Shown here: piece after piece, positions 1 through 6,883 of the stretch
Numbering within the stretch: position 1 is the stretch's first letter
How the letters are laid out: each line of letters starts with the position of its first letter
Assembly: GCA_027356675.1 (NCBI GenBank)
Contig: DAHVXO010000140.1
Coordinates: forward strand, 1 to 16,365
Direction of reading: 5' to 3'
From: Symbiobacteriaceae bacterium
Lineage (GTDB): Bacteria; Bacillota_E; Symbiobacteriia; Symbiobacteriales; Symbiobacteriaceae
Length of the DNA: 16,365 bases
Made by a program: the position numbers and the translations under genes
The notes under the pieces: model-generated
Database searches by the model: none
Told to the model about the DNA's origin: nothing
What the model saw: only the letters and a program-made list of their open reading frames with translations

Positions 1-2036
1 CCACCGACAGCACTGTGGATGACCTTGCAGTACTCGGAGCCGCCGAGTTCATCCCTGGTCTCGCCAAGGAGGACGATCACGTCGGTAGGGTTGACGAAGC
101 CGTGGGCAGGCCGCCGGTCGAGGTTCTCGTGGATGGCAACCATGCCGATGGTCGGGGTCGGGTAGATTGGCTCGCCGCTGGTCTCGTTGTAGAAGGAGAC
201 GTTGCCGCCGGTCACGGGGGTGCCAAGGGCATTGCAAGCCTCGGCCATGCCGTCGATGGATTGATCAAAAGTCCAGAAGATCTCGGGTTTCTCGGGGTTG
301 CCGAAGTTGAGGTTGTTGGTGATGGCCACTGGCGTCGCGCCGGTCACCACGCAGTTGCGGGCGGCCTCGGCGACGGCGATGGCGGTGCCTCTGCGCGGGT
401 TGAGGTAGACATACCGTGCATTGCAGTCCACCTTTAAGGCAATACCCAGGTTAGCGTCGCTCCGGGGTGCCCCCTCACGCACCGAGGCGTCGCTCGGGGG
501 TACCTCTTTGCGCCCCAAGTCTCCGTCTGTAGGTTGCTCGGCGTTGATCGACTTGAACGGCGCCGCAGAGGCACCCCTCTCGCTCCTCGTTGCAGTCATT
601 TCCGCACCCGAGCCGCCTTCGACCCCCCCATTCTGATTTGTTGTGAATGGGGTAGGGGGGTTGGAGCGCACCGCGCCATGGGCCGCGGGGGTTGCGGCGG
701 AACGCAGCCTGAGCAGTGCCGCGTCGGCGCCTGGGGCTACCACTGTACCCAGCAGGACCATGTGGTCGTATTGGCGGTAGATCCATTCCTTGCTGCCGAT
801 GTTGGGGCTGCGAAGGAGCTTGAGCAGCGTGTCGTTCCAGTCGGTGGGTTCGGGGAGGGTGGAGAAGTCGAAGGCACGCAGGGTGGCGAGGTAGGTAGGT
901 TCGCTCTTGGCTGGATAGTAGATCGGGGCTTCGTCGGCCAACGCATGCGCCGGGACTTCCGCCACAACCTTACCAGCGTCAAGCACACGGACCATGCCGT
1001 CGTCGGTGACCTGGCCGATGACGGCGGAGAGCAGGCCCCACTTCTTGAAAATAGCCTCGACCTCGGGCTCACGGCCCGCCTCGACACAGACCACCATGCG
1101 CTCCTGGGACTCGGAGAGCAAAAACTCCCAGGGCTGCATGCCCTCTTCACGGGCCGGCACCTTGCGCACATCCATCTCGATACCCACGTCGCCGCGGGCG
1201 GCCATCTCGCACGTCGAGGAGATGAGCCCCGCGGCGCCCATGTCCTGAATCCCCACCACAGCATCCGTCTCAAACAACTCGAGGCAGGCCTCAAGCAACA
1301 GCTTCTCCAGAAACGGGTCGCCGACCTGAACCGAGGGGCGCTTATCCTCGGCGTCCTCGCCGAACTCAGCAGAGGCCAACAAGGACGCACCATGGATGCC
1401 ATCTCGCCCGGTGCGGGCGCCCACGGTCATAATCGGGTTCCCGACCCCGGCCGCCACGCCCTTGCGGATCTTATCCGGCCGAACGATGCCCACGCACATG
1501 GCGTTGATCAGACAGTTGCCGCGGTAGGACTCATCGAAGTAAACCTCGCCGCCCACGGTGGGGACACCCATGCAGTTCCCATAGTGCCCGATGCCCGCCA
1601 CGGATCCGGCGAACAGGTGGCGCTGCTTGGGATCATCCAGCGGCCCGAAGCGCAGCGAGTCCAGAATCGCGATCGGCCTGGCGCCCATTGTGAACACATC
1701 ACGCAAAATACCCCCAACGCCCGTGGCCGATCCCTGGAAGGGCTCCACGAAGCTGGGGTGGTTGTGCGATTCGATCTTGAATGCGACGGCCAGGTCATCC
1801 GTGACCTTGATGACGCCGGCATTCTCGCCCGGACCCTGCAGCACCCGCTCACTCTTGGTGGGCAGCTTCTTCAGGGTCGACCGTGAATGCTTATAAGAGC
1901 AGTGCTCGGACCACATGACCCCGAACATCTGCAGTTCGACATGATTAGGCGCGCGCCCGAGGATCTGGCAAACCTTGCGGTACTCGGGCTCCTTCAGACC
2001 AACTTGGGTCCACACCCCATCCACCGCACTAGACAT
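1..2036 (-). CDS. purL: Phosphoribosylformylglycinamidine synthase subunit PurL, 3' end cut by the window
   Basis: This is the ATP-dependent synthetase subunit that converts FGAR to FGAM, working with PurQ (ammonia supply) and PurS. I read 678 codons from 2036 to 3 without a stop; the C-terminus lies beyond the left edge. Landmarks are [10 protein letters not shown] (residues 42-51), [10 protein letters not shown] followed by [11 protein letters not shown] (about 89-109), and in the second half [15 protein letters not shown] (about 574-588) and [13 protein letters not shown]. The ATG at 2036 is preceded by GGGGAGG with 7 nt spacing and overlaps the purQ stop by 8 nt, so the two are probably translationally coupled. 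It is the small Gram-positive type, not the 1,300-aa proteobacterial type. The oddity is an extra stretch of about 84 residues (about 447-530) in the linker between the two homologous halves, where the family normally has only a few residues. The frame stays open through it. Confidence 0.97.
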   Translation of the reverse strand, partial: MSSAVDGVWTQVGLKEPEYRKVCQILGRAPNHVELQMFGVMWSEHCSYKHSRSTLKKLPTKSERVLQGPGENAGVIKVTDDLAVAFKIESHNHPSFVEPFQGSATGVGGILRDVFTMGARPIAILDSLRFGPLDDPKQRHLFAGSVAGIGHYGNCMGVPTVGGEVYFDESYRGNCLINAMCVGIVRPDKIRKGVAAGVGNPIMTVGARTGRDGIHGASLLASAEFGEDAEDKRPSVQVGDPFLEKLLLEACLELFETDAVVGIQDMGAAGLISSTCEMAARGDVGIEMDVRKVPAREEGMQPWEFLLSESQERMVVCVEAGREPEVEAIFKKWGLLSAVIGQVTDDGMVRVLDAGKVVAEVPAHALADEAPIYYPAKSEPTYLATLRAFDFSTLPEPTDWNDTLLKLLRSPNIGSKEWIYRQYDHMVLLGTVVAPGADAALLRLRSAATPAAHGAVRSNPPTPFTTNQNGGVEGGSGAEMTATRSERGASAAPFKSINAEQPTDGDLGRKEVPPSDASVREGAPRSDANLGIALKVDCNARYVYLNPRRGTAIAVAEAARNCVVTGATPVAITNNLNFGNPEKPEIFWTFDQSIDGMAEACNALGTPVTGGNVSFYNETSGEPIYPTPTIGMVAIHENLDRRPAHGFVNPTDVIVLLGETRDELGGSEYCKVIHSAVG
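447..698 (-). repeat. In-frame, palindrome-containing insertion within purL
   Basis: The stretch encodes about 84 Gly/Ser/Ala/Pro/Thr/Glu-rich residues between LLRLR and GIALKVDC, where PurL homologues join almost directly. It contains an inverted repeat, CCCCATTC (645-652) and GAATGGGG (626-633), around an 11-nt A-rich loop. It also contains an imperfect direct repeat, ACCCCCGAGCGACGC (487-501) against ACCCCGGAGCGACGC (454-468), 14 of 15 identical, and a short palindrome AGAGGGGTGCCTCT. The composition and inverted repeats resemble a dispersed palindromic element that landed in frame. A locally expanded disordered linker is the alternative. Exact boundaries are approximate. Confidence 0.55.
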
Positions 2037-2736
2037 GCGCACGCCTCCCCGTCAGGTAGTTCACCATCGAACGGAAGACATGCAGGCCATCCGCCGAACC
2101 CAGGATCAGTTCGGAGGCGCGCTCCGGATGGGGCATCATCCCCATCACATTGCCTTGCTTATTAATAATGCCAGCGATGTTCTCCAGCGACCCGTTCGGG
2201 CTGGCCGCCCCGGTGACGTTGCCGTCAGGATCGCAATAGCGGAAGACGATTTGGCGGTTGGCGTTTAGCTCCGCCAGGGTCTGCGGGTCGGCGAAGTAGT
2301 TGCCCTCACCGTGGTTTACGGGAACCTTGAGCACCTGGCCCTCCCGGCAATCGGCCGTGTAAGGCGTGCCGATATTCTCCACCCGCAAATGCGTCCAGGC
2401 GCAGCGGAACTGCAGGTGGACGTTCCGCTGCAGCGCCCCGGGCAGCAACCCGGCCTCGGTCAGGATCTGAAACCCGTTGCAGATGCCGAGCACCAGGCGA
2501 CCCTGGGCGGCGAACTCCGCCACGGAGTCCATCACGGGTGAGAAACGGGCAATGGCCCCGGTGCGCAGGTAGTCGCCGTAGGAGAAGCCCCCGGCGAGAA
2601 TCACCGCGTCGTACCCCGAAAGGTCCCGGTCCTGGTGCCAGATGTAGTCGGCCTCCAGGCCCAGGATCTCCCGCAGCGCCCGGTAGGTATCCATCTCACA
2701 ATTGGTCCCGGGAAAGACCACGACACCGAAGCGCAC
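2029..2736 (-). CDS. purQ: Phosphoribosylformylglycinamidine synthase subunit PurQ (glutaminase)
   Basis: This class I glutamine amidotransferase hydrolyses glutamine and passes ammonia to PurL in the FGAM synthetase complex. The 235-residue protein starts [14 protein letters not shown], carries [10 protein letters not shown] (50-59), the nucleophile in GICNGFQ (Cys86) and the His/Glu pair in MPHPERAS (His203, Glu205), so the catalytic triad is complete. Length is normal for the family (about 225-235). The GTG start at 2736 follows the purS TAG directly, with a GGGGG stretch upstream as the likely ribosome site. The stop lies inside the start region of purL. The order purS-purQ-purL matches the Bacillus-type operon. 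Confidence 0.98.
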   Translation of the reverse strand: MRFGVVVFPGTNCEMDTYRALREILGLEADYIWHQDRDLSGYDAVILAGGFSYGDYLRTGAIARFSPVMDSVAEFAAQGRLVLGICNGFQILTEAGLLPGALQRNVHLQFRCAWTHLRVENIGTPYTADCREGQVLKVPVNHGEGNYFADPQTLAELNANRQIVFRYCDPDGNVTGAASPNGSLENIAGIINKQGNVMGMMPHPERASELILGSADGLHVFRSMVNYLTGRRAHV

Positions 2737-3048
2737 CTACTTCACCCCCGTTTTGGCGGCGGCCTCGGTGGCGCCCACGGCAGGAACGAGCCGGTCACTG
2801 GACGGGGCCAGCGTGAAGGTGAAGGTCTCCATAATGGGGTTGGTCAGAATCTTGGGGCCGAGTTCCTGGACCAGCGCCTGCGCAGCCTCGGTCGACTCAG
2901 CCTCTACCCAGACCTCGATATGCTTGCCAATGCGGACCTGCGGGACGCCGGTGTAACCAAGCGCCTTGACGGCGCCCTCCACGGCGCTGCCCTGGGGGTC
3001 CAGCACACCCTTCTTCAGTACGACCTTGACCTCTGCCTTAAACAGCAT
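2737..3048 (-). CDS. purS: Phosphoribosylformylglycinamidine synthase subunit PurS
   Basis: PurS is the small structural subunit that bridges PurL and PurQ. The family core is clear: FKAEVKVVLKKGVLDPQG at the N-terminus, then VKALGY and VRIGKHIEVWVE, ending near NPIMETFTFTL. The ATG at 3048 has TAAGGA 5-6 nt upstream; the longer open frame reaching 3138 runs back into purC and lacks homology, so I reject it. The product is 103 residues, whereas PurS is usually about 80-85. The excess is a C-terminal tail of roughly 20 residues rich in Ala/Val/Lys after the last recognisable strand. The stop is immediately followed by the purQ start. Confidence 0.95.
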   Translation of the reverse strand: MLFKAEVKVVLKKGVLDPQGSAVEGAVKALGYTGVPQVRIGKHIEVWVEAESTEAAQALVQELGPKILTNPIMETFTFTLAPSSDRLVPAVGATEAAAKTGVK

Positions 3049-3076
3049 GGTGATCCTTACCCCTTCCCCATCAGGT

Positions 3077-3961
3077 TTACCGAAGCACACCCTGGAGGCG
3101 CCCCAGCGCGTCCGCGTACCGGGAGGCTGTCTCGGCAATCAACTCAGCCGGCAGGACGGGCGCCGGGGGCTGCTTATCCCAGCCGATACGTTCCACGTAA
3201 TCCCGGATGGGCTGCTTATCCAGGCTGTCGATCGGCTTGCCCGCCTGGTAGCGGTCCATCGGCCAATAGCGGCTGGAATCCGGGGTGAAGATTTCATCGA
3301 TGACGATGATCTCATCGCCCACCAGACCGAACTCAAACTTCGTGTCCGCCAGGATGATCCCGACCTCGGCCGCCTTGGCGGCGGCGAAGTTGTAAAGTGC
3401 AATCGACTTGGTCTTCAAGAACTCCGTGACCTCAGCCCCGTAGATGGCCCGGACCTGGGTCTCGTCCACGTTCTCATCGTGCCCGACATCGTTCTTGAGC
3501 GCCGGGGTGAAAATGGGCTCGGGCAGCTTGCTGTTGAGCATCAGGCCGTCGGGCAGCGGAACCCCGCAGACCGAGCGGGACTGCTGGTACTCCTTCCAGC
3601 CGGACCCCGCCAGGTAACCACGCACCACGCACTCCACGTCGAAACGCTTGGTCCGGCGGACCACCATCGAGCGGCCCTCAAGCAGCGGCACCGCCGCGGC
3701 GGGGATGCCGAGGTCCTGCACATCCGTGGTGATCAAGTGATTGTTCACGATGTGCCGGGTGGCGTTGAACCAGAGCACAGAGAGGCCGGTCAGCACCTGC
3801 CCCTTGCCGGGAATCCCCTGGGGAAAGACGACGTCAAAGGCGGAGAGTCGATCCGATGCCACCAGCAAGAGCCGGCTATCCGGCAACTCGAACATCTCGC
3901 GGACCTTGCCTTTATGGAGCTGCTTCAAACCTAGATCGGGACAGTTCAGCAATGGGGTCAC
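3077..3961 (-). CDS. purC: Phosphoribosylaminoimidazole-succinocarboxamide synthase (SAICAR synthetase)
   Basis: The enzyme joins CAIR and aspartate using ATP to give SAICAR. At 294 residues it is the longer, yeast-like form rather than the 235-240-aa Bacillus/E. coli form. Visible motifs are HKGKVREMF (16-24, ATP-binding strand and loop), LLLVASDRLSAFDVV (31-45), ECVVRGYLAGSGWKEY (110-125), SKLPEPIFTPALK (144-156), DTKFEFG (206-212) and DEIFTPDSSRYW (222-233). All key segments are intact, so this is the catalytic copy. It begins with GTG at 3961, overlapping the upstream TGA as GTGA, with GGGAGG about 9 nt upstream. The gene just upstream is a shortened PurC-like relative. Confidence 0.97.
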   Translation of the reverse strand: MTPLLNCPDLGLKQLHKGKVREMFELPDSRLLLVASDRLSAFDVVFPQGIPGKGQVLTGLSVLWFNATRHIVNNHLITTDVQDLGIPAAAVPLLEGRSMVVRRTKRFDVECVVRGYLAGSGWKEYQQSRSVCGVPLPDGLMLNSKLPEPIFTPALKNDVGHDENVDETQVRAIYGAEVTEFLKTKSIALYNFAAAKAAEVGIILADTKFEFGLVGDEIIVIDEIFTPDSSRYWPMDRYQAGKPIDSLDKQPIRDYVERIGWDKQPPAPVLPAELIAETASRYADALGRLQGVLR

Positions 3962-4512
3962 TTCGGGTCGCCTCCCAACTGTGCGAGCAAAACTTCGGGG
4001 TCGGTTATGCCAAAGTCACATTCGACGGGATTGATCACCTCGAACAGGGTCTCGTTGTCGGGGCCAGTGCCGATGCGCAGGTGCAGACGCAGGTCGTGAA
4101 CCCCGACCGGAGTCAGGTGGGCCCGCAGGCTCCGGGCTGCATGGGCGGCCGTGTCCTCCAGGGCGCTGAGCCGGATTTGCTTGAAGTCGGGAAGGGCCTG
4201 GACCTCGGCCGCCCCATCGGGACCAACGAACGTGACCGCCGTCTCGCCCTGCGCAACCTGCACCATCACTGCGAACCCCAGCGGCTCGATACGGGTGACC
4301 AGCAGCGAGGCCAATCCAAACGAGTCAAGGTAGTTGGTCTGCACGGCGTGGCGGCGGAGAACGGTCTGCACTGAAAGGGCCACCCGGCACGCCGACTCCG
4401 ACTCCCACTCCATCACGACCACGTCCGCCTGATCGGTACTCCAGACCTCACATCCCGGACGCCGGTACAGCGAGTTCATTTTCTTTACGTCATGCCTGGC
4501 CAACGGAAGCAT
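3958..4512 (-). CDS. Degenerate PurC-like protein (probable SAICAR-synthetase pseudoenzyme)
   Basis: By eye this 184-residue protein follows the short bacterial PurC from end to end. NSLYRRPGCEVWSTDQADVV matches the LYRGKAKxVYST segment, LVTRIEPLGFAVMVQVAQG (71-89) matches the LVKKxxxxPVExVVRNxAAG segment, and the end LRLHLRIGTG...ETLFEVINPVECDF matches DFKLEFG...DEFSPDxSRLW. The catalytic features are gone: the GKAK lysines are RPGC, the Asp/Glu of DE(F/I)xPD are not kept, and some 60 residues are missing compared with 235-240. The reading frame is intact and overlaps purC by 4 nt, so it is probably expressed. The start is uncertain: AGGAGGG lies only 2 nt before the ATG at 4512, a TTG at 4503 is about 11 nt away, and the ATG at 4479 best fits family N-termini. 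Homology is by pattern recognition only. Confidence 0.7.
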   Translation of the reverse strand: MLPLARHDVKKMNSLYRRPGCEVWSTDQADVVVMEWESESACRVALSVQTVLRRHAVQTNYLDSFGLASLLVTRIEPLGFAVMVQVAQGETAVTFVGPDGAAEVQALPDFKQIRLSALEDTAAHAARSLRAHLTPVGVHDLRLHLRIGTGPDNETLFEVINPVECDFGITDPEVLLAQLGGDPK

Positions 4513-4524
4513 TCCCTCCTGGAA

Positions 4525-4686
4525 TTACTTGATCAGCCACATGAGGAGCAGTGCCACACCCACACCGAGGATCGGACCGACCAACGGGCCGGCCCACCGG
4601 GACTTCTTGGGCCATGCCATCGTAACCCCGGCGGTCACCAGCAGGCCGGCCAGCAACCCGATGATCAGACCGGTACGGGTAATCAC
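4525..4686 (-). CDS. Small two-helix membrane protein in the purine operon
   Basis: The open frame encodes 53 residues and starts with a GTG directly after the purB TAA, with GGGG about 9 nt upstream inside purB. The product begins MITRTGLIIGLLAGLLVTAG, has a short cationic turn (WPKKSRW) and a second hydrophobic run, LVGPILGVGVALLLMWLIK, ending at TAA (4525-4527). Two transmembrane helices with a basic loop are evident; no enzyme motif is present. Its zero-gap position after purB and strong GC at third codon positions support a real gene. I do not recognise a family. A role in purine metabolism would be inference from location alone. Confidence 0.7.
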   Translation of the reverse strand: MITRTGLIIGLLAGLLVTAGVTMAWPKKSRWAGPLVGPILGVGVALLLMWLIK

Positions 4687-5997
4687 TTAGCTCAGCCCCA
4701 GTCGTGCAAAGATCGTGTTGACGTGACGGAGGTGGTGAGTGACATCAAAGGCCGCATCGAGTTCGCCGGGGGTCATGAGGGACTGGATCGTCGGCTCCTC
4801 CTCCAGGAGACGCCGCAGGTGCGTGCCCTCGGCCCACGCCTGCATAGCCTTCTCCTGGACGATGGCGTAGGCCTGCTCCCGGGTCAGCCCCTTCGCCACC
4901 AGCTCCAGCAGCACGTTGCCGGAGGACGTGAGACCCAGGGACATATCCATCGAGCGCCGCATGTTTTCGGGGTATACATGCATGTTTTCGATGACCCAGG
5001 TCATCTTGCCAATCATGTAATCGGCGAGGATGGTCGAATCGGGCAGGATCACCCGCTCCACCGAGGAGTGGGAGATGTCACGCTCGTGCCAGAGCGTCAC
5101 GTCCTCCAGGCCCGCCAGGGCATTGCCGCGCAGGATCCGGGAGAGCCCGGAGATCTGCTCGAGCGTGACCGGATTCCGCTTGTGCGGCATGGCGCTGGAG
5201 CCCTTCTGGCCCTTGGAGAACGGCTCCTCGACCTCCCGGGTCTCGGTCTTCTGCAGGAGCCGCAGCTCGACCGCCAGGTTGTCCAGGGTGGAGCCCAGGA
5301 TCGCCAGGGTGGTCAGCAGTTGGGCGTGGCGGTCCCGCTGGAGCACCTGGGTCGAGATTTCAGCCACACCCAGGCCCATGCGCCCGCAGACGAACTCTTC
5401 CACCGCCGGGTCGATGTTGCCGAAGTTACCCACGGCGCCGGAGAGCTTGCCCACGGCGATCATCTGACGGGCTTGCTCGAGTCGGACGGCATCCCGCCGC
5501 AGCTGCGAATAGAAAACCGCCAGCTTCAGACCAAAGCTGGTCGGTTCCGCGTGGACACCATGGGTCCGACCCATGGCCGGCGTATACTTGAACTCCACCG
5601 CCCGCTTACCTACAGCGGCGATGAGGCCCTCGAGTCCCTGCGCGATCTCCTCAACCGCCTCGGTCAGCACAGCGGAGAGGGCAGTATCGACCACGTCGGT
5701 TGAAGTCAGTCCATAATGGATGTAGCGAGCCGACGGATGGTTGATTCGCTCGGCGCACGCTGTGGTAAAGGCGATCACGTCGTGGCGGGTGGTGCGCTCA
5801 ATCTCCTCCACCCGTTGGACGAAAGCCTCGTCCACAGTGAAGGTACGGCGTTTGAGCTCCGCGACCTCAGCGGCGGGGAGGGCACCTAGCTGAGCCCAGG
5901 CCTCGCAGGCGATGATCTCCACCTCGAGCCATTTCTGAAAGCGGTTCTCCGATGACCAGAGCTTGGCCATCGCGGGGCGGGTGTAGCGTTCAATCAT
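4687..5997 (-). CDS. purB: Adenylosuccinate lyase
   Basis: PurB acts twice in purine synthesis, releasing fumarate from SAICAR to give AICAR and from adenylosuccinate to give AMP. The 436-residue length is typical of the Gram-positive enzyme (about 430). Motifs are TTRHDVIAF (69-77), YGLTSTDVVDTA (95-106), GRTHGVHAEP (143-152, with the catalytic His) and the superfamily signature GSSAMPHKRNP (266-276) containing the catalytic serine loop. The ATG at 5997 has GAGGT 7 nt upstream and lies 15 nt after the purE stop. The stop abuts the small membrane-protein gene. Confidence 0.98.
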   Translation of the reverse strand: MIERYTRPAMAKLWSSENRFQKWLEVEIIACEAWAQLGALPAAEVAELKRRTFTVDEAFVQRVEEIERTTRHDVIAFTTACAERINHPSARYIHYGLTSTDVVDTALSAVLTEAVEEIAQGLEGLIAAVGKRAVEFKYTPAMGRTHGVHAEPTSFGLKLAVFYSQLRRDAVRLEQARQMIAVGKLSGAVGNFGNIDPAVEEFVCGRMGLGVAEISTQVLQRDRHAQLLTTLAILGSTLDNLAVELRLLQKTETREVEEPFSKGQKGSSAMPHKRNPVTLEQISGLSRILRGNALAGLEDVTLWHERDISHSSVERVILPDSTILADYMIGKMTWVIENMHVYPENMRRSMDMSLGLTSSGNVLLELVAKGLTREQAYAIVQEKAMQAWAEGTHLRRLLEEEPTIQSLMTPGELDAAFDVTHHLRHVNTIFARLGLS

Positions 5998-6012
5998 GTC
6001 TCTTACCTCGCT

Positions 6013-6510
6013 TTACGCTTGGGTCGACCGGGTGTAAGCGTCGCGCGCCTTGCGTTCCAGGTCAGCCTTATGTGCAACCACCTTTTCCCGATAGGCAGGG
6101 TGCTTCCCTCCCAGAATCGTGACCGCCAGATAGGCGGCGTTGCGCGTCCCGTCAATGGCCACCGTGGCCACGGGAACGCCGGGGGGCATCTGCACAATGG
6201 CGTAGAGGGCATCGATGCCCTCCAGGGGACTACTGCCCTTCAGCGGCACGCCGATGACCGGCAGGACCGTGGCAGCGGCCACTACGCCCGGTAGAGCGGC
6301 GGCCATGCCGGCCCCTGCGATGATCACTTCCACTCCGCGCTCTAGGGCCGTGGCAGCCCATTCGTGAACCAGGGCCGGTGCCCGGTGCGCACTCGCCACC
6401 ACCAGTTCATGGCTGACGCCGAACTGCCCCAGCACTTCGGCGGCCTCCCGCATCTTCGGCAGATCGCTCTCGCTTCCGCATATGATCCCCACCAGCGCCA
6501 CCCGACGCAC
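6013..6510 (-). CDS. purE: N5-carboxyaminoimidazole ribonucleotide mutase, class I-like
   Basis: PurE forms CAIR, the substrate of PurC. The 165-residue protein carries [10 protein letters not shown] (11-20), SAHRAP (40-45, with the catalytic His42), [18 protein letters not shown] (73-90) and [15 protein letters not shown] (105-119), which place it with bacterial class I enzymes. Class I PurE normally uses N5-CAIR made by PurK, yet no purK lies between purE and purB or elsewhere in the window. The usual AAHLPGM segment reads AAALPGV, so a widely conserved histidine is Ala72 here. The GTG at 6510 has GGGGAG 6 nt upstream; an in-frame GTG at 6501 is also possible. It is the first gene of the operon, after a leader of about 275 nt. 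Confidence 0.95.
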   Translation of the reverse strand: MRRVALVGIICGSESDLPKMREAAEVLGQFGVSHELVVASAHRAPALVHEWAATALERGVEVIIAGAGMAAALPGVVAAATVLPVIGVPLKGSSPLEGIDALYAIVQMPPGVPVATVAIDGTRNAAYLAVTILGGKHPAYREKVVAHKADLERKARDAYTRSTQA

Positions 6511-6538
6511 CTCCGTCTCCCCTGACTTCCCCGGACAG

Positions 6539-6574
6539 GCATTGGGGCCCGGGGTTCACCCGAGCCCCGTTGCC
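6539..6574 (-). other. GC-rich hairpin between the attenuator and purE
   Basis: On the minus strand GGCA-ac-GGGGCTCGGG and CCCCGGGCCCC-aa-TGCC can pair around a TGAA loop, with one bulge and a two-base internal loop. It ends about 13 nt before the purE ribosome site and has no T-run, so it is not an intrinsic terminator. It might be a processing or stability element. Function is unknown. Confidence 0.4.
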
Positions 6575-6600
6575 ACGATGCACCCTTCATATGTTGCCCC

Positions 6601-6664
6601 AAATTGAAACCCGGGGGGTAGTTTTCACTCGTTTGTACTGAGTGAAACCTACCCGCCCGGGTTT
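6601..6664 (-). terminator. Intrinsic terminator of the purE leader (riboswitch expression platform)
   Basis: On the minus strand AAACCCGGG-C-GGGTAG-G-TTTCACTC pairs with GAGTGAAA-A-CTACCC-CCGGGTTT around a 9-nt loop: about 23 base pairs with one bulged C and one G-A mismatch. The 3' side runs into TTTCAATTT. The 5' arm shares bases with the conserved 3' end of the aptamer (AAAAACCCGGGCGGGTAG). The two folds are therefore mutually exclusive, which predicts that ligand binding prevents termination (an ON switch). Confidence 0.88.
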
Positions 6665-6770
6665 TTCGCCCTTCGGTGTGGACGGGCGCAAGGCCCGACC
6701 TGTGCCGCTCGGTCGCAGACCAGCCCGACGGCGTCGCCGTGCTGCGGAACCCTAGGCACACTTTCCTCCG
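6648..6770 (-). promoter_or_regulatory. ykkC-family riboswitch aptamer, probably the PRPP subtype
   Basis: The leader shows the conserved ykkC blocks in order: GGAAAGTGTGCCTAGGGTTC (from about 6765), ACCGAGCGGCACAGGTC in the central junction (about 6713-6697), then CACACCGAAGGGCG and AAAAACCCGGGCGGGTAGG at the 3' end. The GAGCGGCACAGG wording matches subtype 2 (ppGpp or PRPP) rather than the guanidine-I form (GAGAG). A position directly upstream of purE, plus a terminator that overlaps the aptamer 3' side, argues for PRPP. The ppGpp and PRPP aptamers differ at few positions, so the ligand is inferred from context. Confidence 0.8.
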
Positions 6771-6791
6771 TGACCTGTCGGCCACGCTTTC

Positions 6792-6821
6792 AATGTAAGC
6801 TTTTCGATCACTCAGTGTCAA
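6792..6821 (-). promoter_or_regulatory. Sigma-A-type promoter of the purine operon
   Basis: Minus-strand TTGACA (6816-6821) and TACATT (6792-6797) are separated by 18 nt. The -35 is perfect and the -10 matches 4 of 6. Transcription should start near 6785, about 275 nt before purE and just before the riboswitch. The PurR boxes lie directly upstream of the -35. Confidence 0.8.
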
Positions 6822-6825
6822 CGGC

Positions 6826-6869
6826 GAATCCGAACTTTTTTCTCCGCTGACGCCAAATCGTTCGGATTC
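6826..6869 (-). promoter_or_regulatory. PurR operator: two inverted PurBoxes
   Basis: CCGAAC (6830-6835) and its inverted copy GTTCGG (6860-6865) lie in a perfect 10-bp inverted repeat, GAATCCGAAC and GTTCGGATTC. Each arm resembles the Bacillus PurBox consensus AWWWCCGAACWWT (about 12/13 and 11/13), with an inter-box gap close to the 16-17 bp known there. The pair sits 5 nt upstream of the -35. In Bacillus, PurR binds such paired boxes to repress pur genes and is released by PRPP. The purR gene itself is not in this window. Confidence 0.8.
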
Positions 6870-6883
6870 TAACGTCGCCAGGC

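Noticed and set aside
534..1886. Long plus-strand open frame (450 codons) opposite purL
   Set aside because: It is the antisense shadow of purL. Its translation is rich in His, Arg and Gly with no family motif, while the minus strand gives a continuous PurL.
4492..5703. Plus-strand open frame of 403 codons opposite purB
   Set aside because: Shadow of a high-GC gene. The opposite strand encodes an unambiguous adenylosuccinate lyase.
6511..6785. Guanine (purine) riboswitch in the purE leader, as in Bacillus
   Set aside because: The purine-aptamer signature is absent. The conserved blocks are those of the ykkC family.
6342..6821. Minus-strand open frame of 159 codons through the purE leader
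   Set aside because: It runs through the promoter, riboswitch and terminator and into purE in another frame. The region is better explained as structured RNA.
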